64,000 bases of DNA from Thermus caliditerrae. Lineage in GTDB: Bacteria > Deinococcota > Deinococci > Deinococcales > Thermaceae. The translations under genes were made by a program, and so were the position numbers. The DNA lies in the NCBI RefSeq assembly GCF_021462525.1, contig NZ_JAKEDT010000002.1:47966-111965 (forward strand). The letters are read 5' to 3'. Numbering within the stretch: the stretch's first letter is position 1; each line of letters begins with the position of its first letter. Below are positions 1 to 8,242 of this stretch, in pieces. The notes under the pieces were generated by a model. The model searched no databases. It was given only the letters and a program-made list of their open reading frames with translations, and had not been told where the DNA came from.

Positions 1-1
1 C

Positions 2-346
2 CGCATCTACTCGGGCTTCGGCGGCCAGCTGGACTTCATCCGGGGGGCGGCCCGGAGCGAGGGAGGCAAGCCCATCATCGCCCTCCCCTCCACCGCCAAG
101 GGGCATAGCCGCATCGTCCCCTACCTCCGCCCGGGGGCAGGGGTGGTCACCACCCGGGCCGACGTGCACTATGTGGTCACGGAGTGGGGGGTGGCGGAGC
201 TTTTCGGCCGCTCCCTAAGGGAAAGGGCCCTGGCCCTGATCGAGGTGGCCCATCCTGATATCCGGGAGGAGCTCCTAAAGGCCGCTTGGGAGCGGAAGCT
301 CCTGCCCCGAAGTTATCCGGGGTTCCGCCCGAGCTCCCAAGGGTAG
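2..346 (+). CDS. acetyl-CoA hydrolase/transferase family protein, C-terminal part
   Basis: The reading frame is open from base 2, so the gene starts upstream of the window; 114 residues remain. The visible part has the segment GFGGQLDFIRGA, followed by GKPIIALPSTAKG and the VTEWGVAELFGRS region, all typical of the C-terminal domain of the acetyl-CoA hydrolase / 4-hydroxybutyrate CoA-transferase family. Such enzymes move CoA between acetate, succinate or short hydroxyacids through a glutamyl-CoA intermediate; the catalytic glutamate region lies mostly outside the window, so the substrate cannot be told. The gene converges on the pilin operon with only 10 bp between the two stop codons. Confidence 0.85.
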   Translation, partial: RIYSGFGGQLDFIRGAARSEGGKPIIALPSTAKGHSRIVPYLRPGAGVVTTRADVHYVVTEWGVAELFGRSLRERALALIEVAHPDIREELLKAAWERKLLPRSYPGFRPSSQG

Positions 347-356
347 GGCCCGCGGC

Positions 357-2147
357 TCAACGCTCAAAGTACCTGAGGAAGCGCTCCTGCTTCAGGTACA
401 CGAAGCGTGGGGAAAGAGGAGGAAGCTGCCCAAGGGAAAAACGGGTGTCGTAGGACCAGTTGCGAATGGGTGGGTTATAAATGTTGCATCCGGAAGTCCG
501 CACCCCATTCGTACCACTACCTCCTGTGCCGCACCAGGCTCCATTGACTTTCCGGGGAGTCCCCAGGCTCACAAAAGAACCTTGGTAGGTAAGGGTTTTG
601 TCTGACCAGGTCTCGTGGAAACGGGGGTAGTTTTCCAAACCGCCGTTGTAGTTACCCCGATCCCGACCCTCTGCCCCTTCAGTCCCCCCAGTCGTATCCG
701 TACCAGCCAGGAAGGCTGCGTTCACTGTAGTGTCGCTGGCCACCCGTTGGGAGAGCGTCAAGTTGCTCCTACTATCGTCCCAATTGTTGGACAGGATGTT
801 GATGGAGTCCGCCAGGACGGCTGTGGGGATCCAGTCATCCCTGTTGAAGTCACCCTGGATGTAGAAGGCTTGGTCGCTGACCAGGGTCAGGCCTCGAGGA
901 CGAGGTGCTCCCGCAATGGAGGCAGAAATTGTCGAGGCGTTGCGCACCCGCACCCCGTAGTTGTTGATGGTATTGCTTTGGGGACCAAAGACGGTGAAAT
1001 GGAAGACTAGACCTCCCTCGGTGGTATCATCTAGCCTGAACCCAAACGACACAGGGTTTTCGTGTACGCAATCCAAGAGCTTCTGCAGATCCACCTCGAG
1101 CATTCTTATGGTTTTCAGCTCCCTCCAGTTGTAAAAAGAGGCCGTTGTACCAACTGCGTTGCAGCTATTCAAGGTCTGAGTGGCCACTACATCCACGACG
1201 TTGGTCCCGCCCGAGACCCTATACACTTTCACCTCTGGCGGATTAACCCCCAGGTCAAGTCCCAGTCTCAGGTCGGCTTTTTCCCAGTAGGACTTACCCG
1301 GAAGGGGGTCCAACTCCTCCGGGGCAGGAACGGTCACCGGGTTAACTCCAATCATGATGCGGTCTCCCCAGGAGCTGACTTCGCTCTGGGCATAGCTTCT
1401 TCTCTTTCCCCCCGAGCCACAACCTAGGCTTTGTGGCTGGCCATTGGGCCTATGGATGTTCACCGTTCCCGTGCAAGAATCTTGATCCTTTCGCCCTCGC
1501 AAGAGCTGCCCTGCTGTGCTCACCTGGCCCTGTATGGTCAGGGTGTTCCCAGTCCCAGCGTTGAGGTAAAGGTCCCCGTTGGTGTGCACCCGGCCATTAA
1601 GGGTCATATTAGGTCCGGGAAGAATCTCGAGATCTTTGTTGTAAAAGGCAGCAAACTGAAACATCGGCACCAAGCGGGACTTGAACTGGAGCTCCAGAAC
1701 TGCCTCCGTACGTCCGTCGGGGCCGATGGCCTCGGAAAAGAGAATATAGCGATACTCCTGGGCCTCTAGGCCGCCAAAAAGTTCCCCAGGAGGGATGGTC
1801 ACGCTCTGTGGGTTACCCGCCGCCTCCACCACGTAGGTGCGCACAGTCCGGCCGGAAAGCGTGTAGGTCTTGCAAGCAAAATCCCCTGTGCCTTGGTTGC
1901 TTCCCTCGCATGGGTTCGTGGGGGAGGGACTAGTACCTGAGGGGCGGTTGTAGCCAAGGAACCGTTGCCGCACCTCCTCGGCCCGCAGGTTGAGGCCTGC
2001 CTCGGCAGCGTAAAAGCCCGTGGTCTGGCGGGCGCTGGCCACCGTGGTGCCGAGTTCTATGCGGGTCAAGACAAAGTAGGCGGTGAGCAGGGCCATCAGC
2101 ACTGTCAGGAAGATCAGGGTGCTCACTAGGGCAAAACCTTTACGCAT
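357..2147 (-). CDS. comZ: ComZ-like large minor pilin (competence)
   Basis: A 596-residue protein with a prepilin-like start MRKGFALVSTLIF and one hydrophobic N-terminal helix of the PilX_N type, followed by about 550 residues rich in Asn, Thr and Gly with paired cysteines and many short beta-like segments. Last gene of the pilA1-pilA2-pilA3 set, as in Thermus thermophilus, where ComZ is an unusually large minor pilin thought to sit at the pilus tip and bind incoming DNA (established for that species). I chose the ATG at 2147 because GGAGG precedes it by 6 nt; an ATG at 2162 overlaps the upstream stop and adds five residues. The gene is visibly richer in A/T than its neighbours. In T. thermophilus pilA4 follows comZ; here the next gene is an unrelated convergent one. 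Confidence 0.8.
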   Translation of the reverse strand: MRKGFALVSTLIFLTVLMALLTAYFVLTRIELGTTVASARQTTGFYAAEAGLNLRAEEVRQRFLGYNRPSGTSPSPTNPCEGSNQGTGDFACKTYTLSGRTVRTYVVEAAGNPQSVTIPPGELFGGLEAQEYRYILFSEAIGPDGRTEAVLELQFKSRLVPMFQFAAFYNKDLEILPGPNMTLNGRVHTNGDLYLNAGTGNTLTIQGQVSTAGQLLRGRKDQDSCTGTVNIHRPNGQPQSLGCGSGGKRRSYAQSEVSSWGDRIMIGVNPVTVPAPEELDPLPGKSYWEKADLRLGLDLGVNPPEVKVYRVSGGTNVVDVVATQTLNSCNAVGTTASFYNWRELKTIRMLEVDLQKLLDCVHENPVSFGFRLDDTTEGGLVFHFTVFGPQSNTINNYGVRVRNASTISASIAGAPRPRGLTLVSDQAFYIQGDFNRDDWIPTAVLADSINILSNNWDDSRSNLTLSQRVASDTTVNAAFLAGTDTTGGTEGAEGRDRGNYNGGLENYPRFHETWSDKTLTYQGSFVSLGTPRKVNGAWCGTGGSGTNGVRTSGCNIYNPPIRNWSYDTRFSLGQLPPLSPRFVYLKQERFLRYFER

Positions 2148-2158
2148 CCCGTCCCTCC

Positions 2159-3085
2159 TCATTGGGAAAGCACGTTGCGCGGGAGAGCCTTGGTGACCAG
2201 CTCCCGCTCCACCTGGCCCACGCGGACCCTGAGCCTAAGCTCCAAGCCCTGAAGGGCGCGCCAAGACTGCCCCGTTTGCGGAAAGTCTCCGGAAAGCCAG
2301 GCACCCCCCGCCTGCGCCCGCACCTGAAAGTCCCTCACCCCTGTCACCACACCCTTGGCAGCAGTGTCGGCCTCCCCATTCTCGGCCAGCTTTAGCTGGG
2401 CGCCTGCCACGAAGTAACGCCTCTCCTCTACGAGGTAAACCCGGGAGCCCAAGGGGTATGCGTTCTGCCAACGCTCCGCGTTTCCCTTATGGATTTTGAC
2501 CCCGGACTGGTCCTCCGCATCGTACACAAACCACTCTCCCCGCCCCGTCAGCGGGTCGTACAGGTATGCCCGAACCTTGTCCCCGTGGCGAGTACCGGTG
2601 GCACAAGCGGGGTTCCCATCTTGGGCGCAGCGAAAGGCCCGCCAGCGGTCTATGCGGTCGTCCATACCATTGCCATCGCCATCCCTAAACTGGCACACGC
2701 TCCTATAAGCTTCAGGAAGCTGGTTTGTGTTCTTTGCCGCCACGGGAATGTTGTCCTGGTTGCCGTTGATACCATTTTGATCGCAGAGGAGCAGGACCTC
2801 ATCCAGAAGGTTCCGCCGAAGGATCAACGCATCCGGTGCGCCCCCTGTCCCTTGCTTCACCTCCACCGCCGGAAAGTCAGCGGGAAGGCGCTCCCCTGCC
2901 TGGCGCACGTCCGCCACCAGGAGGTCTAGGGCAGCGCGGAGGTTCTGGTTGGTGGCGGTACGGGACTGGTCCAAAACGTAGAGACGGCGGTTGGCCAAGG
3001 TGGTGGATAGCAGTAGCCCCAGGAGAAGCGCACCAATCCCTAGGGCCACCAAGAGTTCGATGAGTGTGAAGCCGCTCTTGCGCAC
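2159..3085 (-). CDS. pilA3: prepilin-like protein, PilW/PilA3 type
   Basis: A 308-residue minor pilin. The class III signal MRKSG/FTLIELLVALGI has glutamate at +5 of the mature protein, followed by a hydrophobic helix and a long periplasmic part with several cysteines, in the manner of PilW. The start is GTG at 3085, with AAGGAGG five bases upstream; an ATG at 3130 would add 15 non-pilin residues before the signal and can be discounted. It lies between the PilV-like gene and comZ in one minus-strand transcription unit, so it probably works with them in type IV pilus tip assembly and DNA uptake. Confidence 0.8.
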   Translation of the reverse strand: MRKSGFTLIELLVALGIGALLLGLLLSTTLANRRLYVLDQSRTATNQNLRAALDLLVADVRQAGERLPADFPAVEVKQGTGGAPDALILRRNLLDEVLLLCDQNGINGNQDNIPVAAKNTNQLPEAYRSVCQFRDGDGNGMDDRIDRWRAFRCAQDGNPACATGTRHGDKVRAYLYDPLTGRGEWFVYDAEDQSGVKIHKGNAERWQNAYPLGSRVYLVEERRYFVAGAQLKLAENGEADTAAKGVVTGVRDFQVRAQAGGAWLSGDFPQTGQSWRALQGLELRLRVRVGQVERELVTKALPRNVLSQ

Positions 3086-3095
3086 GTTCCCTCCT

Positions 3096-3467
3096 TCACT
3101 CCAGCTTGGTGTAGACGGTTTCCACCGCATATAGGGGCGTGGTTTCCCCCGCTAAGTACACCTCCACACGCAGGTGCCGCGCCCCGGAACCGCACAAGGC
3201 GGCCTGGGAACAGTAGCAGGTCTTGACCTTGTAGCTACGGCCACCCCGGACCTGCGTTCCCTCCTGGCAGCCACTGGTGGGCAAAGAGGTGACGTCCACC
3301 AAGCGGAGTACCTCCAGGCGCTCCTGGGCCAGGGTAACCGCCTGGCTACGGAGCTCGGTGCGGGTGTTGACCCGCAAGTAGCCCAAAAAGCCGGCCAGGA
3401 TAGGGCCTATGAAGGCTAAGATGGCCAGGGCCACCAGCACCTCCACCAGCGTGAGTCCCCGCCTCAT
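3096..3467 (-). CDS. pilA2: prepilin-like protein, PilV/PilA2 type
   Basis: A 123-residue prepilin with a short class III leader, MRRG/LTLVEVLVALAIL, glutamate at mature position 5 and one N-terminal transmembrane helix. The globular part carries four closely spaced cysteines (SGCQ, KTCYCSQAALCG), probably forming disulphides outside the membrane. The start ATG overlaps the stop of the upstream pilin gene (ATGA), which implies translational coupling. Likely a minor pilin of the transformation apparatus; the assignment to PilA2 rests on gene order in T. thermophilus. Confidence 0.8.
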   Translation of the reverse strand: MRRGLTLVEVLVALAILAFIGPILAGFLGYLRVNTRTELRSQAVTLAQERLEVLRLVDVTSLPTSGCQEGTQVRGGRSYKVKTCYCSQAALCGSGARHLRVEVYLAGETTPLYAVETVYTKLE

Positions 3468-3952
3468 GGCCGCACCACCCCCCCACCCAGCATGACGCGC
3501 AAGGTCTTCACCCGACCCTTTCCGTCCCGAAACTCCAGCACAGGTTCCTCGCTCTGGGAGCCCAGCAAAAGGCCCCGGCTGGTAAAGCAGACCCAGTCCG
3601 ATGGCGCGAAGTCCTGGCCTGACTGGGCCCAGCGGGCCTCGAGGCGCACCCCCTCGGGCAGGTCCAGACGGAGCGCCGTGTCCTCGGTGAAGTTGGCCGC
3701 TCGGCAGCTTGGAGCATACCAGGCCCTCAAGCCGACGGGGCCCAATTCCACCCGGTAAGCGGAGGTGGTGGCCATGGCCTTGGCCCGCACCTGCTTCAGA
3801 TACCCCTCGGCCTGAGTTACAGCGTCCTGCAAAGGATCCACCAAGGGCCGCAGGTTCAGCACCCCCACGGCCGCCACAACAGCCAGGATACCCATGACCA
3901 CCAAGAGCTCGACCAACGTTGCCCCAAGGTTACGCACGGGTTTCACCTTCAT
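3464..3952 (-). CDS. pilA1: prepilin-like protein, GspH/FimT-type PilA1
   Basis: A 162-residue prepilin and first gene of the minus-strand pilus operon. Its leader ends RNLG/ATLVELLVVMGILAVV, with the +5 glutamate, and residues 30-70 continue the long helix (DAVTQAEGYLKQVRAKAM). The C-terminal half fits the GspH/FimT minor pseudopilin fold. No clear Shine-Dalgarno lies before the ATG at 3952. A perfect short inverted repeat lies about 30 bp upstream. Role by homology: minor pilin needed to prime pilus assembly or natural transformation. Confidence 0.78.
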   Translation of the reverse strand: MKVKPVRNLGATLVELLVVMGILAVVAAVGVLNLRPLVDPLQDAVTQAEGYLKQVRAKAMATTSAYRVELGPVGLRAWYAPSCRAANFTEDTALRLDLPEGVRLEARWAQSGQDFAPSDWVCFTSRGLLLGSQSEEPVLEFRDGKGRVKTLRVMLGGGVVRP

Positions 3953-3981
3953 TCAGACTACCAGGTGCATGGCTTTTGCGC

Positions 3982-3998
3982 TCCCCCATTTTGGGGGA
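3982..3998. repeat. inverted repeat TCCCCC-ATTTT-GGGGGA upstream of pilA1
   Basis: Two perfect 6-bp arms flank a 5-base A/T loop, 30 bp before the pilA1 start codon. It could be a repressor site or a hairpin in the 5' leader of the pilin operon mRNA. No factor can be named from sequence. Confidence 0.4.
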
Positions 3999-4274
3999 TA
4001 AGCACTCTCCCGCACGCACTCGCCTTTGCAGATAGAACCCTAGAGGGTCTCCCGGCATCCAAATCCCCAAAGGACCCGCTCCTCCAAGCCTGCGCTGCAA
4101 GGAAGCCTGCCCCACCCAAGCAGGGAAGGAGCGGCAGGAACAGCACCCACCCCAAACCGCCTTCCAACGCACCCGCAGCAAGCTCACGAATCCACCCTTC
4201 CCAGCAAAGTCCATCCGTATGAAAACGCTGTGAAGAGAAGTATCCCCTGGCTCTGTGTCCCGAACCCCTTGCCC

Positions 4275-4312
4275 TTGACAAGCCTCCCCTCGAGGCCCCT
4301 AAATAGGGGGCG
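4275..4312 (+). promoter_or_regulatory. topA promoter, near-leaderless
   Basis: A perfect TTGACA -35 box (4275-4280) is followed 18 bp later by CTAAAT (4299-4304) as a weak -10. Transcription would begin around 4311, at or next to the ATG at 4313, so topA is probably translated from a leaderless mRNA. Confidence 0.55.
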
Positions 4313-6883
4313 ATGCCGACCAAAAGCACCCGCAAGGCCACGGCTGGGAAGCACCCCAGCGCCAAGCCTCGGGCAGGAGAAGCGGCCACCCTGGTGGTGG
4401 TAGAGTCCCCCGCCAAGGCCAAGAGCATCCAGAAGATGCTGGGCCCTGGCTACGAGGTCAAGGCCAGCCTGGGCCACGTAGCCGACCTCCCCGAGAGGGA
4501 GCTGGGGGTGGACGTGGCCCGGGACTTCGCCCCCACCTACGAGGTGAAGCGGGACAAGAAGGCGGTGGTGGAGGAGCTAAGGCGGGCCGCCCAGGGCAAA
4601 CGCCTCCTCATCGCCACCGACCCCGACCGGGAAGGAGAGGCCATCGGCTGGCACGTGGCAAGGCTCCTGGAACGCGACCCCAAGGAGCCCCTAAGGGTGG
4701 AGTTCCACGAGATCACCCCCAAGGTGGTGCGCCAGGCGGTGGAGCGCCCTAGGCCCATCGACCAGAACCTGGTGGACGCCCAGCAGGCCCGGCGCGTCCT
4801 GGACCGCCTGGTGGGCTACAACCTCTCCCCCCTTCTCTCCCTGGAGTTCCGCAAGCGGGCCCTTTCCGCCGGCAGGGTGCAGAGCGTGGCCCTCCGGCTG
4901 GTGGTGGAGCGGGAGGAGGCCATCGAGGCCTTCCGGCGGGAAGAGTACTGGACCCTCGAGGGCCTCTTTGAAGTCCAGGGCAAAACCTTCCCCGCCCTCC
5001 TCCACGAGGTGGAGGGCCAGCGCCTCTGGACCGGGCAGGGGGAGAAGGAAGGAAAACTGCACCTGGAAACCGAGGCGCAGGCCCTCGCCCTGGCGGAACG
5101 GGTGCAAACCCTCCCCTACCGCGTGGCCCAGGTGGAGGTCAGGGAAAGGCGCAAATCCCCCCCGCCCCCCTTCACCACCTCCACCCTGCAGCAGGCCGCC
5201 TCTAGCCGCCTGGGCTACACCGCCAGCCGCACCATGCGCATCGCCCAACGCCTCTACGAGGGGGTGGACCTGCCCGAGGGCACCGTGGGCCTCATCACCT
5301 ACATGCGTACCGACTCCGTGCGCGTCTCCCCCGAGGCCGTGGCCCTGGCGCGGGAGGCGATCGGGGAAATGTACGGCCCCGCCTACCTGCCCGAGGCCCC
5401 CCGGGTCTACCGCAACCGCAAGGAGGGAGTCCAGGACGCCCACGAGGCCATCCGCCCCACGGACCCCAGGCGCACCCCTGAAGGAGTGCGCCCATACCTC
5501 TCCGAGGAGGAGTACCGCCTCTACGACCTCGTCTGGCGCCGCTTCCTGGCCAGCCAGATGAAAGACGCCCTCTACGAGCAGACGGTGATCCTGCTGGAGG
5601 GTCAAGGACAGCCCCGCTTCACCTTCCGGGCCGCGGGCTCGGTGCTCCGGTTTGAGGGCTACCTGAAGGCCTGGGGCCGGGAAGGGGAGGACGAGGAGGA
5701 AGCCCCCCCGGTGCCCGCCGTGCCCCAGGGGGCGGAGGCCAGGCTTCTCCAGGCTAGGCCCGAGCAGCACTTCACCGAGCCCCTGCCCCGCTACACCGAC
5801 GCCACCTTGGTGAAGACCATGGAGGAGCTCGGCATCGGCCGTCCCTCCACCTACGCCCCTACCCTCGAGACCCTGGAGAAGCGGGGCTACGTGGAGCGAA
5901 AGGGGCGCACCCTCCTCCCCACCCCCCTGGGGCGGCAAATCGTCCACTACCTCAAGGAGCGCTTCCCCCGGGTGGTGGCCTACGAGTTCACCGCCCAGAT
6001 GGAGGAGGGGCTGGACCAGGTGGAGGAGGGCAAGGTCCCCTGGCCCCAGGTGGTGTGGGAGTTCTACGAGCCATTTTTGAAGGAGCTGAGCCAGGTGCCC
6101 AAGAAGACCTGCCCCCAGTGCGGCAGGCCCCTGGAGCTGAAGGTGAGCCGCTTTGGGCAGTTTTTGGGGTGCACCGGCTACCCGGAGTGCACCTACACCG
6201 AGCCCCTGGAAAGGAAAAAGGAGGCCGAACCCATCGGGGAAGCCTGCCCCAAGTGCGGCAGGCCCTTGGTGCGGAAGGAAGGCCGCTACGGGTCCTTCAT
6301 CGCCTGCTCCGGCTACCCCGAGTGCGACTACACCCGGGACGACGGCACCCCCACGGGCCACACCTGCCCCAAGTGCGGAAGCCGGGTCCTGGAAAAGCGG
6401 AGCAAGCGGGGGAAGCCCTACTACAAGTGCGAAAGCAACGCCTGCGACTTCCTTTCCTTCTACCCCCTTCTGGACCAGACCTGCCCTTCTTGTGGCTGGC
6501 CGCTGGTGGGCAAAGGGCAAGGGGCCTGCATGAACCCCGCCTGCCCGGCGCATGTTCCCAAGCTGATCCCGCTCCCCAAAGCCCAGGCAACCTCGGCTTC
6601 CAAGGGCGGGAAACCCGCCCGCCGCAAGGCCGCTTCGGCCTCGAGGCGCACAGGGAGGAAGGCCAAAGGGCAAGGCCAAGGAGCCTCCCCGCCCAAGCCG
6701 CCCTCGGACTGGGAGGAGCTGAAGCCCTTCCTTCACGAGCTGGCCCCGGAGGAGCGCGGGGCGGTGGAAGCCCTGGCCCTTGGCGAGCCTCTTTCCCCGG
6801 AAAACGCCAAGCTGGCCCAGCGGGCCCTCTTCAAACTGCGCATGCGCAAGGGACGGGCCAGAAAGGAGACGGTAGCCCCCTGA
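4313..6883 (+). CDS. topA: DNA topoisomerase I (type IA)
   Basis: An 856-residue enzyme that relaxes negative supercoils by single-strand passage. Order of parts: a basic N-terminal tail of about 25 residues; TOPRIM domain starting TLVVVESPAKAKSIQK with the acidic ATDPDREGEAIGWH motif; type IA core with the active-site tyrosine in GLITYMRTDS (Tyr330); then four C4-type zinc-finger units (CPQCG..., CPKCG..., CPKCG..., CPSCG...) from about residue 595; and a Lys/Arg-rich C-terminal region. Length is normal for bacterial TopA. The small cupin-like gene follows with a 1-base TGATG overlap, so the two are probably co-transcribed. Confidence 0.97.
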   Translation: MPTKSTRKATAGKHPSAKPRAGEAATLVVVESPAKAKSIQKMLGPGYEVKASLGHVADLPERELGVDVARDFAPTYEVKRDKKAVVEELRRAAQGKRLLIATDPDREGEAIGWHVARLLERDPKEPLRVEFHEITPKVVRQAVERPRPIDQNLVDAQQARRVLDRLVGYNLSPLLSLEFRKRALSAGRVQSVALRLVVEREEAIEAFRREEYWTLEGLFEVQGKTFPALLHEVEGQRLWTGQGEKEGKLHLETEAQALALAERVQTLPYRVAQVEVRERRKSPPPPFTTSTLQQAASSRLGYTASRTMRIAQRLYEGVDLPEGTVGLITYMRTDSVRVSPEAVALAREAIGEMYGPAYLPEAPRVYRNRKEGVQDAHEAIRPTDPRRTPEGVRPYLSEEEYRLYDLVWRRFLASQMKDALYEQTVILLEGQGQPRFTFRAAGSVLRFEGYLKAWGREGEDEEEAPPVPAVPQGAEARLLQARPEQHFTEPLPRYTDATLVKTMEELGIGRPSTYAPTLETLEKRGYVERKGRTLLPTPLGRQIVHYLKERFPRVVAYEFTAQMEEGLDQVEEGKVPWPQVVWEFYEPFLKELSQVPKKTCPQCGRPLELKVSRFGQFLGCTGYPECTYTEPLERKKEAEPIGEACPKCGRPLVRKEGRYGSFIACSGYPECDYTRDDGTPTGHTCPKCGSRVLEKRSKRGKPYYKCESNACDFLSFYPLLDQTCPSCGWPLVGKGQGACMNPACPAHVPKLIPLPKAQATSASKGGKPARRKAASASRRTGRKAKGQGQGASPPKPPSDWEELKPFLHELAPEERGAVEALALGEPLSPENAKLAQRALFKLRMRKGRARKETVAP

Positions 6884-7143
6884 TGGAAAGCTTCAAACTC
6901 CACCTTCTGCGGCTAGCCCGGCAGGGGCCAGTGGAGGTGCCCGGGGTGCCCGCACGGGCCTACACCCTCTTGGAACCCGTGGAACGGGAAGGGAGCGGGT
7001 TTTACCTCCTTCTGGAAGGGGAACTGGTCATCGACCTCCCCGAAGGGCGCTACCTCCACCTCAAAAAAGGGGAGGCCGCCCGGCTCACGGAGCCCCACCG
7101 CCTCCTCCCTGTGGAGCGGGCGGTGCTTTTGGAGGTGGGGTAG
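6883..7143 (+). CDS. small cupin-like protein of unknown function
   Basis: An 86-residue protein whose ATG overlaps the topA TGA by one base, with GAAAGGAG upstream inside topA. The segment FYLLLEGELVIDLPEGRYLHLKKGEAARL looks like two cupin beta strands with the usual glycines, but the metal-binding histidines of cupins are mostly missing. The C-terminus (LLPVERAVLLEVG) overlaps the convergent VanW-like gene by 59 bp. Function unknown; the coding call rests on start placement, codon position bias and coupling to topA. Confidence 0.6.
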   Translation: MESFKLHLLRLARQGPVEVPGVPARAYTLLEPVEREGSGFYLLLEGELVIDLPEGRYLHLKKGEAARLTEPHRLLPVERAVLLEVG

Positions 7144-8218
7144 GTCCCACCAGGTAGACCGCCCCCCAGGGGCGGTACACGCTCACCAGCTTGTCCTCCC
7201 TCACCCGTCCGTCCCCGTAGCGCACGGTACGCCGCACCTCCACCTTTGCCCCCTCGGCGGCAAAGTCCACCTGCTTGCGCGTCCCAGGGGGCAGGGAGGG
7301 TTCCACCACCTCCTTCGGAGGTAAGGGCGGCTTGCGCTCGGAAACAAAGGGGCCTTCCCAGCGCACCTCCCGGTCCTTGGTGCCGAAGAGGTGAAAGCGC
7401 AGGGTGGCGCCCTGGACGGAGCGTTGCACCAGGATATACCCGGGGGTGTCGTTGAGCACCCGTAGATCCTTGTAGGGCTGGATCACGGCGGCGTCTAGGC
7501 CGGTGGGCCGGTAGTAGGCCACCTGATAGCTGTGGGCATGGCGTTCCAGGATGGGAAGCCCTGCGAAGAAGAAGGCCCGGAAGAGGGTGGTGGAGACCTG
7601 GCACACCCCGCCCCCCACCCCCTGCTCCGTGCGGTCGCCCACGATGACGAAGGCTTCCTTGTACCCTTCCTCCTGGGTCACGGGCCCCAGGGCCTGGTTG
7701 AAGGAGAACCTGCCCGGGGGGATGAGGAGGCCGTCCAGCTTGCTGGAGGCCAGGAGGAGGTTGTGGGCGCGCTCTCGGCTGGAACCGCGGAAGCTGGTCT
7801 CCCCCGTGGCCAGGTGCTCCCGCACCCCCAGCACGTAGAGCTCTTTCAGGCTGGGCGTGGGGTAGGTGTAGCGCACCGGCAGGACAAAGCTCTTCCTGCC
7901 CGCGTCCCGCGCTTGGCGGTAGGCGGCCAAGGCCTCGGCCTCGCTGAAGGTTAACCCCTTCTTCTCCACCCCCCGCCACCGTTCCCCCTGCAACACAAAG
8001 CGGGGGGGCCTAGGCTCACGGGCCAGCTTCTTCAAAAGGGCCCGAAGTTCCGCCTCTGAGGCCACGTGAAAGGTCTGGCTCCCCACGTAGGTGCGGAGCA
8101 CCCCATCCTCCAAAACGTCCTCTTCCAAAACCAGCACCGCCGTCAAAACAGGGGAACCACCCCCGCTTTGGGCCAGGGCCAGGCCCAAGAGCAACACCCA
8201 AGGAGTCCAACGCCACAT
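7085..8218 (-). CDS. VanW family protein, exported
   Basis: A 377-residue protein with an N-terminal signal peptide (MWRWTPWVLLLGLALAQ) and the VanW core from about residue 140: RAHNLLLASSKLDGLLIPPG, FSFNQALGPVTQEEGYKEA, then GVGGGVCQVSTTLFRAFFFAGL and ERHAHSYQVAYYRPTGLDA. The C-terminus is a Pro/Gly-rich tail. VanW proteins occur in vancomycin-resistance operons and widely outside them; their biochemical role is not settled, and resistance should not be inferred here. It probably acts in the periplasm or cell envelope. Its last 59 bases lie opposite the end of the cupin-like gene. Confidence 0.85.
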   Translation of the reverse strand: MWRWTPWVLLLGLALAQSGGGSPVLTAVLVLEEDVLEDGVLRTYVGSQTFHVASEAELRALLKKLAREPRPPRFVLQGERWRGVEKKGLTFSEAEALAAYRQARDAGRKSFVLPVRYTYPTPSLKELYVLGVREHLATGETSFRGSSRERAHNLLLASSKLDGLLIPPGRFSFNQALGPVTQEEGYKEAFVIVGDRTEQGVGGGVCQVSTTLFRAFFFAGLPILERHAHSYQVAYYRPTGLDAAVIQPYKDLRVLNDTPGYILVQRSVQGATLRFHLFGTKDREVRWEGPFVSERKPPLPPKEVVEPSLPPGTRKQVDFAAEGAKVEVRRTVRYGDGRVREDKLVSVYRPWGAVYLVGPTPPPKAPPAPQGGGGGAP

Positions 8219-8242
8219 GGGCGAAATCTACCACGTTCCCTG

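Larger units (their letters stand above)
3953..4312. other. 360-bp intergenic region between pil operon and topA
   Basis: This is the divergent control region of the pilin operon (minus) and topA (plus). It holds the short inverted repeat at 3982-3998 and the topA promoter near its right end. The small open frames here lack homology-like composition and ribosome binding sites, so I call no gene. The centre (about 4010-4270) shows nothing I can name. Confidence 0.6.

Noticed and set aside
615..1769. Three plus-strand open frames opposite comZ
   Set aside because: They have no ribosome binding sites or recognisable domains, and comZ has a full prepilin structure and operon context on the minus strand.
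4691..6736. A 681-codon open frame on the minus strand opposite topA
   Set aside because: It mirrors topA in the high-GC third-position pattern, is rich in Gly/Leu/His with no domain, and has no start signals; topA is certain on the other strand.
7085..8218. Vancomycin resistance
   Set aside because: VanW-like proteins are widespread and no vanH, vanA/B or vanX genes are present; the name does not imply resistance.
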